Assembly: GCA_003562655.1 (NCBI GenBank)
Contig: PWUC01000002.1
Span: 1-5,633 of the forward strand
From: Clostridia bacterium
Lineage (GTDB): Bacteria > Bacillota_E > SLMV01 > PUMD01
DNA length: 5,633 nucleotides
Direction of reading: 5' to 3'
This document shows, piece after piece, positions 1 to 4,472 of this stretch; the first letter of the stretch is position 1, and each line of letters opens with the position of its first letter. Position numbers and translations under genes: made by a program. Under the pieces are notes generated by a model, which ran no database searches, was not told where the DNA came from, and saw only the letters and a program-made list of their open reading frames with translations.

Positions 1-895
1 CTCCATAAAACAGGTCAACTACAAGGTTTGAAAACACAAAGAGTGTGGCCAGCAGCAGGATCAATCCCTGGGTGGCGGGAAAATCCCGCCCCTGGATGGA
101 GTGGACCAGAAGCCGTCCTGTGCCCGGAAGGGCAAAGACCTGCTCGATGATGACGGACCCGGACAGGATGGCACCCATTCGCAAGCCGAGAACTGTGATC
201 ACGGGGTTGAGAGCGTTCCTCAGGGCATGCCGGTAGAGGACTACTCTCTCCGAGAGCCCCTTCGCCCGGGCAGTGCGGATGTATTCCATCCCCAGTACCT
301 CCAGCATGCTGGAACGGCTCAAGCGCGCGATCATGGCCGCGCCGCTGACGCCAAGGGTAGTGACAGGCAGCACGAAGTACTGCCAGCCGCCGCTGCCCGC
401 CACGGGCAGCCAGCCCAGGTGTACGGCAAACAGATACATCAACAGGAGTCCGAACCAGAAGCTTGGCATGCTTACCCAAACGATGGCCGCCACCATCGTG
501 GCCGCGTCAAAGACCGTGTCATGCCGGGTGGCAGCCACGACTCCGCAGAGAATTCCCAAGACCGTTGAGAGGGCAATGCTGGGCAGTATCAGCCTCAGGG
601 TGATGGGAAACCGGTCCTTTATCTCCTCGATGATGGGGCGCCTGCTCCGGAAGGACGTGCCGAGATCGCCCCGGAGCACGTTGCCGAGAAATGACAGGTA
701 CTGGATGTGGAGGGGGCGGTTGAGTCCGAGATCCTCCCGCAGCTGGGCCAGGACCTCTGCCGACACAAATCCCTCACCCATCAGGATCTCGGCCGGATCG
801 CCCGGGGTCAGGTGGATCATGAAAAACACGATCAGTGATACGCCCAGGAGCACCGGTATGGTCAAAAGCAATCTTCGGATGATATAGGTGGTCAT
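1..895 (-). CDS. DppB/OppB-type ABC transporter permease (3' end cut by window edge)
   Basis: Inner-membrane permease subunit of a di/oligopeptide (or nickel/peptide-type) ABC importer, which forms half of the translocation channel. Translating from the ATG at 895 gives 298 uninterrupted residues to the left edge. The N-terminus MTTYIIRRLLLTIPVLLGVS followed by FFMIHLTPGDPAE (first membrane helix about 9-29) is the classic DppB opening. Further helices are near 98-122, 133-160, 174-198, 235-255 and 276-297. The EAA loop that docks the ATPase is at about 204-232 (EYIRTARAKGLSE...ALRNALNPV), with the family's E-F-ALPG-G block at 251-260. The family usually ends within about 10-15 residues after NLVVDLFYG, so only the tail is missing. 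A GGGAGGGGG Shine-Dalgarno lies about 10 nt upstream. The gene follows the binding-protein gene by 107 bp on the same strand. The family call is firm; the substrate cannot be fixed from sequence. Confidence 0.95.
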   Translation of the reverse strand, partial: MTTYIIRRLLLTIPVLLGVSLIVFFMIHLTPGDPAEILMGEGFVSAEVLAQLREDLGLNRPLHIQYLSFLGNVLRGDLGTSFRSRRPIIEEIKDRFPITLRLILPSIALSTVLGILCGVVAATRHDTVFDAATMVAAIVWVSMPSFWFGLLLMYLFAVHLGWLPVAGSGGWQYFVLPVTTLGVSGAAMIARLSRSSMLEVLGMEYIRTARAKGLSERVVLYRHALRNALNPVITVLGLRMGAILSGSVIIEQVFALPGTGRLLVHSIQGRDFPATQGLILLLATLFVFSNLVVDLFYG

Positions 896-903
896 GTGGA
901 TTC

Positions 904-912
904 CCCCTCCCG
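904..912 (-). promoter_or_regulatory. Shine-Dalgarno for the permease gene
   Basis: On the minus strand GGGAGGGGG precedes AATCCAC and the ATG at 895. This supports that start codon, which also gives the canonical DppB N-terminus. Confidence 0.7.
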
Positions 913-930
913 GCAAGGACTCTCTGAGGA

Positions 931-968
931 AGGGGCTGTGGAGTGATAGATGCTCACCCACAGCCCCT
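931..968 (-). promoter_or_regulatory. Intercistronic stem-loop between binding-protein and permease genes
   Basis: A perfect 11-bp inverted repeat (931-941 AGGGGCTGTGG with 958-968 CCACAGCCCCT) continues, after a single bulged base at 942, into four more pairs (943-946 GTGA with 954-957 TCAC). The loop is 7 nt. It lies 34 nt after the binding-protein stop codon and 35 nt before the permease start. In the transcribed (minus) direction no U-tract follows, so it is not a standard intrinsic terminator. In binding-protein-dependent operons, intercistronic stem-loops commonly protect the upstream message from 3' exonucleases or limit read-through, so that binding protein exceeds permease. That role is inferred here. 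Confidence 0.75.
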
Positions 969-1002
969 CTGCTGCCGTCACGGAGCTTCGCATGCGCAGG
1001 AG

Positions 1003-2706
1003 TTACTCAATCCAGGAATCGTTCAGCATGATTCCTCCGGCGGGACTCACCTTCCAGTCCTTGATGCTTCTGTTGACGACGCTGTATTCCTCGGTCACAT
1101 AGATGAAGAAGGCGTAGACCTCCTCCACAAGCAGCTCCTGCAGATCATTGACGTATCCCCAACGTACGTCCTGATCCACTGCACCTCTCTGCTTCTCCAG
1201 CAGATCATCCACCCGCGGGTCGACCAGTTGGAAGTGGTTCAGTCCGCCGCCGGCCTGGCTGGAATGGAAGAAGAAGTAGAGCACATCGGGGTCGCCGCTG
1301 CTCCACCAGTACTGACCTATGCTCAGGTCATGTTCTCCCCCCGCGACCTTTTCGGTGTGCAGCGCGCGCTCGAAGCTCTCGATGTTGACCTTGATGCCCA
1401 CCTCTTCGAGGAGGGCCTGGGCAATCTCAGCATCCCGCATCTGCAGCTCCTCCGTGCGGGTGAGCAGGAGAATCTCAAACCTCTCGCCGTCCTTCTCCCT
1501 GATCCCGTCCGGGCCCATCTCCCATCCGGCTTCGTCAAGGAGCCCGGCGGCCAGCTCGAGATCATGCCTGGGTGCGAGTGCCTCAACTCTTTCGTTGTAT
1601 GACATCATGGGCGGCGACAGCGGACCGTACGCGGGCTGGGCCCTTCCCTCCAGGGACGTCTCAATGAAGAAATCCCTGTCACCGAGAGCGTGGGCAACGG
1701 CCTGCCTGACTCTGTGATCCTGCCAGATCTCCCTCTGGAGGTTGGGCATGAACCAGCGGCCCATTCCCATCTGCAGATTCACAGCCACCTCGAAATCCGG
1801 GTGGTCCTCGAACCTGTCCACTGCGTGAGCGGGTACTCTGGCGATGTCGATCTCCCCGGCCTCCAGGGCGGCGAGCAGGGTCGCCTCCTCGGGCAGGTAC
1901 CTGAAGTGGATCTCCTCGATGTACGGGGGGCCCTCATTGTCAAACCACGGTTCGGGCCAGCCGAAGTCCTCGTTTCTGACCAGGGTTACGGATTCACCGG
2001 TGATCCATTCCTCGAATTTCCATGCGCCCATGCCCGTCGGATACCTTCCGTAGTCGTCGCCCTTCTCCTGCACATATTCCCGGTCGAGGGGCTGGGTATA
2101 GGAGGATGATACGTTGGCCAGAAACACAGCGGACGGCTCCCCGAGGGTCAGCTCCAGGGTGAGGTCGTCCACCGCCTCGTATTTCGTGATTCCCTCCAGA
2201 AATCCGATGGTCTGAACCGACGCCGTGGCAGGATCGAAGGCCCTCTCATATGTCCACACGTAGTCGGCGGCGGTCAGCTCTCTCCCCGTGTGCCACATGA
2301 TGTCATCTCTGAGGTAGAAGGTGTATACCAGCCCATCCTCTGAGACCTCCCAGCTCTCGGCGTGCAGCGGCGCAAACTCATGGGTCCAGGGATTTCTTGC
2401 AACTAGATTGCCTCCCATGAGGGCATTGATGTGGCTCCCGGCAGCCTCGCCGTGTTTCTGCGGATCCAGGATCGTCGGTCCGTCACTCCTCGCCCACACA
2501 ACTCTTCCACCTACCCTGGGGTCGACCTCCTCCGCCGGGTCCTCTTCCTCTTCATCAACAACCTCTTCCGGGGCGCAGCCCACAAAAAGAGCTGCCGACA
2601 GCGTCAGCACGACCAGGATCAAGAGCAGTTTGAACGATCTGGAGTCAGATATCACCCTTACTACCCCCTCCGAGCAGTGTTTTCCCCAATGCATTGGTTT
2701 CCTCAT
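1003..2706 (-). CDS. Peptide-type ABC transporter substrate-binding lipoprotein (SBP family 5, DppA/OppA-like)
   Basis: Extracytoplasmic binding protein that delivers peptide-like ligands to the permease encoded downstream. The 567-residue reading has a hydrophobic signal (about 27-43) ending in ALFVGC, so Cys44 is the likely lipidated residue; the -3 position is Phe, slightly off the lipobox consensus. A very acidic linker (46-63, rich in E/D) follows, and the mature domain starts near GGRVVWARS. The family-5 signature is at about 116-150: AESWEVSEDGLVYTF, then LRDDIMWHTGRELTAADYVW. Other typical segments include YPTGMGAWKF, RVRQAVAHALG and the C-terminal WKVSPAGGIMLNDSWIE. Length fits the family (500-600). 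The ATG at 2706 has a GGGGGAG Shine-Dalgarno 6 nt upstream, but a GTG at 2655 (residue 18) also follows GGAGGGGG and would leave a signal peptide of more usual length (Cys at 27). Ligand specificity (peptide, sugar or nickel) cannot be told; peptide-type is most likely. Confidence 0.95.
   Translation of the reverse strand: MRKPMHWGKHCSEGVVRVISDSRSFKLLLILVVLTLSAALFVGCAPEEVVDEEEEDPAEEVDPRVGGRVVWARSDGPTILDPQKHGEAAGSHINALMGGNLVARNPWTHEFAPLHAESWEVSEDGLVYTFYLRDDIMWHTGRELTAADYVWTYERAFDPATASVQTIGFLEGITKYEAVDDLTLELTLGEPSAVFLANVSSSYTQPLDREYVQEKGDDYGRYPTGMGAWKFEEWITGESVTLVRNEDFGWPEPWFDNEGPPYIEEIHFRYLPEEATLLAALEAGEIDIARVPAHAVDRFEDHPDFEVAVNLQMGMGRWFMPNLQREIWQDHRVRQAVAHALGDRDFFIETSLEGRAQPAYGPLSPPMMSYNERVEALAPRHDLELAAGLLDEAGWEMGPDGIREKDGERFEILLLTRTEELQMRDAEIAQALLEEVGIKVNIESFERALHTEKVAGGEHDLSIGQYWWSSGDPDVLYFFFHSSQAGGGLNHFQLVDPRVDDLLEKQRGAVDQDVRWGYVNDLQELLVEEVYAFFIYVTEEYSVVNRSIKDWKVSPAGGIMLNDSWIE
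2653..2671 (-). promoter_or_regulatory. Alternative start region (GTG with GGAGGGGG) for the binding protein
   Basis: GGAGGGGG (2671-2664) lies 8 nt (counted from the G-run) to 11 nt (counted from GGAGG) before an in-frame GTG at 2655. Starting here would give MISDSRSFK, then the hydrophobic stretch and Cys: a compact lipoprotein signal of 26 residues instead of 43. This makes it a serious competitor to the ATG at 2706. Confidence 0.45.
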
Positions 2707-2710
2707 ACAC

Positions 2711-2728
2711 TTCTCCCCCGAGGGAGAA
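2711..2728 (-). promoter_or_regulatory. Hairpin occluding the Shine-Dalgarno of the binding-protein gene
   Basis: On the transcribed strand TTCTCCC (2728-2722) pairs perfectly with GGGAGAA (2717-2711) across a 4-nt loop TCGG. The 3' arm and loop edge contain GGGGGAG, the Shine-Dalgarno for the ATG at 2706, so the site is buried in a 7-bp GC-rich stem. The pairing is directly visible; that it gates translation is inferred. Confidence 0.6.
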
Positions 2729-2755
2729 AATCCTTCTGTTCATTCAACTGACATC

Positions 2756-2808
2756 GGCGAACACGATCGCCAGACCTTCCCCCGGAAGCGGGACTATCGC
2801 AATCCCGC
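2756..2808 (-). promoter_or_regulatory. Structured 5' leader with tandem small hairpins upstream of the binding-protein gene
   Basis: Between the upstream terminator and the SD hairpin there are short perfect stems. GCGGGA (2788-2793) pairs with TCCCGC (2803-2808) over a 9-nt loop. CTTCC (2776-2780) pairs with GGAAG (2784-2788) over 3 nt; it shares base 2788 with the first stem, so the two compete slightly. GGCGA (2756-2760) pairs with TCGCC (2767-2771) over 6 nt. I recognise no riboswitch class. Each stem alone could be chance in GC-rich DNA; their succession immediately before an SD-occluding hairpin is what makes a regulatory leader plausible. I saw no convincing -35/-10 pair here. Confidence 0.35.
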
Positions 2809-2816
2809 AAAGCTGC

Positions 2817-2846
2817 AAAAACCTGCTGCCCCCAACGGCAGGAGGT
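2817..2846 (-). terminator. Rho-independent terminator of the two-gene unit
   Basis: On the minus strand CCTCCTGCC (2845-2837) pairs with GGCAGCAGG (2830-2822), 8 of 9 positions with one C-C mismatch, over the loop GTTGGG. TTTTT (2821-2817) follows at once. An extra A-T pair (2846/2821) can close the stem. It lies 53 nt beyond the stop codon of the four-helix membrane protein gene. This is a textbook intrinsic terminator, and it separates that unit from the importer operon. Confidence 0.85.
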
Positions 2847-2898
2847 ACCCCACGGGAGGCCCGGTGCAGGGTCTGCTGAAACGAATGACCCATCCGGG

Positions 2899-3321
2899 TC
2901 AGAAAGAGCTGAAGGCCACGACAATCAGGGTCGCCATCATGCTGCAGATGATCAGAACCCCCGTTGTCATAGAGTACACGAGGATTCGCTGACCCGCCGC
3001 CAGGATGAAGTAGTCGAGAAAGGCAGTGCTCGCCAGAGCAGTCCAGAACGTCACCAGCATGATGCCGTAAATGAGAAAGGGACTCACCGCGACTGCGCCC
3101 AGGACGGCGACCTGCCGACCCTCCGGCATTTCCCGGGTGACCAGAACTGCCAAAAGACCGCCCAGGACCGCTGCGGTGTTGAGAATCGCCGGGTTGATCG
3201 GAAGGGGTGCAAAGGGGCCGAATTCGCGGGACGCGCCCACGAGCAGATAGGTCATCACTGCGATCAGGGCGACGACCCAAAGGACGCGCGTCCGTTTCAG
3301 GCTGGGGTTTTCATCCATCAT
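2899..3321 (-). CDS. Small polytopic membrane protein of unknown function
   Basis: 140-residue hydrophobic protein that I do not recognise. The start at 3321 is chosen because the GGAGG at 3333-3329 lies 7 nt upstream of it. An ATG two codons earlier (3327) would be only one base from the Shine-Dalgarno. The N-terminus (MMDENPSLKRTR) is polar and basic near its end, suggesting an inside orientation. Hydrophobic segments are at about 12-30, 44-62, 71-93 and 115-137, with a further amphipathic or re-entrant stretch near 94-108, so about four membrane helices. No catalytic motif, cysteine pair or transporter signature is evident. The gene follows its upstream neighbour by only 27 bp and is closed by an intrinsic terminator, so the two are almost certainly co-transcribed. 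That it is coding is well supported by codon frame, SD and hydrophobic pattern. Confidence 0.8.
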   Translation of the reverse strand: MMDENPSLKRTRVLWVVALIAVMTYLLVGASREFGPFAPLPINPAILNTAAVLGGLLAVLVTREMPEGRQVAVLGAVAVSPFLIYGIMLVTFWTALASTAFLDYFILAAGQRILVYSMTTGVLIICSMMATLIVVAFSSF

Positions 3322-3327
3322 GTACAT

Positions 3328-3333
3328 CCCTCC
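3328..3333 (-). promoter_or_regulatory. Shine-Dalgarno deciding the start of the membrane protein
   Basis: GGAGGG on the minus strand. GGAGG is 7 nt from the ATG at 3321 but 1 nt from the ATG at 3327, so the inner ATG is the better start. Confidence 0.7.
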
Positions 3334-3348
3334 GTCGGATCTATGGCG

Positions 3349-3819
3349 TCAGGGCTTCAGCGTGCTCTGACGGTGCAGGGTGATCTCCCCTTCTCGCACC
3401 GGATGCGTCATGGTCGCATAGACTCGCACAGACCAGTCGTCCTCCGGGATCTCCGCTCCGAGGGCCGGCAGCAGCTCTTCGCCCAGGTTGGAGATCAGCT
3501 CCAGGCTGACGGACCGCTCTTCGCCCGGTGCGATGACCAGGTCATCCGGATACACGTTTCTTGATGCGATGAGGCGTCCCTCCAGGCGGAGCAGTACCAC
3601 CATTGCTTCCACCGCGGCGGCAACCTCGCCCCCGTTTCTCAATGCCAGGTGCACCTCGAAGTGATGAGCGTCCGTGTGACGGCGGAGGTCGGTGAACCCC
3701 AGCTCGAACCTGCGCACAGTCTCGTGGGAGTCCAGGCTCCGGTGGTAGGTCCAGCCTGTCAGAACCATGGCCGTCAGCGTCACGCCCACCAGACCCATGG
3801 TGACCAGCCTTGATCTCAT
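3349..3819 (-). CDS. Signal-anchored extracytoplasmic protein with a probable beta-sandwich domain, unknown function
   Basis: 156 residues from the ATG at 3819. The N-terminus MRSRLVTMGLVGVTLTAMVL is a basic n-region plus one hydrophobic helix (about 5-23), without a lipobox cysteine, so it is probably a membrane anchor or signal peptide. Residues about 36-154 show alternating beta-strand patterns with the sequence of features HFEVHLALRNGG, then a long V/L-rich strand, then IAPGEERSVSLEL. This resembles the general plan of Ig-like/LEA14 (WHy)-type domains (polar-N turn, PGE turn before a strand). That is a fold impression only; I know no specific family. The frame stays open upstream to a GTG at 3849 and an ATG at 3843, but those starts add a polar extension ahead of the anchor and have poor Shine-Dalgarno matches. 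A G8 run is the only SD-like element for the chosen ATG. It is the first gene of a two-gene unit with the membrane protein 27 bp downstream. Confidence 0.75.
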   Translation of the reverse strand: MRSRLVTMGLVGVTLTAMVLTGWTYHRSLDSHETVRRFELGFTDLRRHTDAHHFEVHLALRNGGEVAAAVEAMVVLLRLEGRLIASRNVYPDDLVIAPGEERSVSLELISNLGEELLPALGAEIPEDDWSVRVYATMTHPVREGEITLHRQSTLKP

Positions 3820-3824
3820 TTGTG

Positions 3825-3832
3825 CCCCCCCC
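3825..3832 (-). repeat. G8 homopolymer in the translation-start region
   Basis: Eight consecutive G on the minus strand, 5 nt before the ATG at 3819. It serves as the only SD-like element for that start. For the upstream starts at 3843 or 3849 it would lie inside the coding frame (codons TCG GGG GGG GCA). Confidence 0.6.
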
Positions 3833-4006
3833 GAACTGATCATGAACACGGATATTCTCTCGCATGCGATCCTGCTCCCCGCCGCGGTGGGGTGCTCCAG
3901 CGGTTAGGCCGAACCACACAACGGGGGGCCAGGCGCCGAGCCCCTGCCCACGCGAGACGCCGCGGCGAAGAGGCTGCCAAACTCTGCACTATCAGGGACA
4001 TTCCAT

Positions 4007-4035
4007 ACTATAGGTCAGTGTTGATGAAGCTTCAC
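4007..4035 (-). promoter_or_regulatory. Weak sigma-70-like promoter candidate
   Basis: On the minus strand TATAGT (4012-4007, 5 of 6 to the -10 consensus) lies exactly 17 nt after GTGAAG (4035-4030, only 3 of 6 to the -35 consensus). It points toward the two-gene unit and would give a leader of about 180 nt. The -10 and spacing are good and the -35 is poor, so it could be chance. Confidence 0.25.
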
Positions 4036-4385
4036 GACCATGCCCTGGTACTCATAGAGCAGCCATCAGCGATGCCGCATCGTGACATTGAGGGCGACGA
4101 TCCCGAGGCCGACCAGATCTTGGTCTCAACGGTCATGAGACGAGGATACCTGCAGCCCGTGTCCCCCAACATGATGGGAACACGTAGAGTTCTCTCAATG
4201 GGACCGCTCTTGCGCTCCAGTGCCCGCAACACCATGATCGCAGCTCTGACGATTGCAATGTCTCCTACGGATTGGCCAGGCCAAAACTCGTAGGGAAACG
4301 CCCACCTGAGAAGGGCGGTGACAGTCAGAAGCAAAGGCCCCCAAAGCGTCAGCGAGGTGAGAGTGCCAATCGTCCGGGTCGGCAC
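4032..4385 (-). pseudogene. Possible degenerate small membrane-protein gene
   Basis: A frame open from a GTG at 4385 begins with a hydrophobic, protein-like stretch: IGTLTSLTLWGPLLLTVTAL, then RWAFPYEFWPGQSVGDIAIV and RAAIMVLRALERKSGP (about residues 6-62). After about residue 75 it becomes low-complexity, unlike a membrane protein. In a different minus-strand frame at roughly 4125-4075 a protein-like stretch reads DLVGLGIVALNVTMRHR before a stop, then WLLYEYQGMVVKLHQH. This split is what a frameshifted, decaying gene would look like. There is no good Shine-Dalgarno at the GTG: AGGGG is about 14 nt away. It may instead be a non-coding interval with chance open frames. I recognise no homologous family. 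Confidence 0.25.
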
Positions 4386-4423
4386 TCAACATAACACCCC
4401 TTTCAGGAGGCGTACGCCCAGGA

Positions 4424-4448
4424 GCCAGGGACCCCTGGCACACAGGGG
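4424..4448 (-). other. Overlapping stem-loops downstream of the D-aminoacylase gene
   Basis: GCCAGG (4424-4429) pairs with CCTGGC (4434-4439) over GACC. Alternatively CCCCTG (4432-4437) pairs with CAGGGG (4443-4448) over GCACA. The two structures are mutually exclusive. They lie 25-50 nt after the D-aminoacylase stop on the transcribed strand, but no U-tract follows, so they may be a 3'-end structure or weak terminator at best. Confidence 0.3.
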
Positions 4449-4472
4449 AACTCAGGATCCGTGACCCGACCC

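Larger units (their letters stand above)
3850..4472. other. Long interval with no confident gene
   Basis: About 620 bp between the D-aminoacylase stop and the two-gene unit. Contents seen: a possible decayed membrane-protein frame (4385-4032, minus); a weak sigma-70-like site (4035-4007, minus); GC-rich stems at 3877-3892 (CCCC/GGGG plus inner pairs) and 3925-3944 (GGGGC/GCCCC); and overlapping hairpins at 4424-4448. No tRNA, repeat array or transposase remnant was recognised. The plus-strand frame open over 3820-4293 has no SD, no hydrophobic or domain pattern and an R/A/G-rich early part, and is treated as non-coding. Confidence 0.5.

Noticed and set aside
273..887. Plus-strand open frame of 204 codons over the permease gene
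   Set aside because: It is antisense to a reading with clear DppB features (PGDP block, EAA loop, helices). Its own product is rich in R/S/P with no domain pattern.
943..1602. Plus-strand open frame of 219 codons antisense to the binding-protein gene
   Set aside because: Antisense shadow of a long, well-supported SBP family 5 gene, with no good SD or recognisable motif.
2744..3280. Minus-strand open frame of 178 codons overlapping the membrane protein
   Set aside because: It runs through the intrinsic terminator, has a G/R/S/H-rich composition and no SD. The overlapping frame at 2899-3321 has the SD and the helix pattern.
3860..3869. Perfect 10-bp palindrome TCGCATGCGA, with a partial copy at 989-996, and another palindrome GGCGTACGCC at 4409-4418
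   Set aside because: Perfect 10-bp palindromes are expected several times by chance in 5.6 kb, and these show no consistent placement relative to promoters.
3870..3990. Possible tRNA or small structured RNA in the GC-rich stretch
   Set aside because: No cloverleaf arms or T-loop-like GGTTCRA motif could be placed on either strand; the stems are short and typical of GC-rich DNA.
3820..4293. Plus-strand open frame of 157 codons, the only candidate gene on that strand in the gene-poor interval
   Set aside because: No SD at its start, it begins inside the start region of a minus-strand gene, and the early part is R/A/G-rich. No family features are visible, so I left it unannotated.
4424..4448. 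Intrinsic terminator for the D-aminoacylase gene
   Set aside because: Stems are present but no U-tract follows on the transcribed strand, so I recorded it only as a stem-loop.
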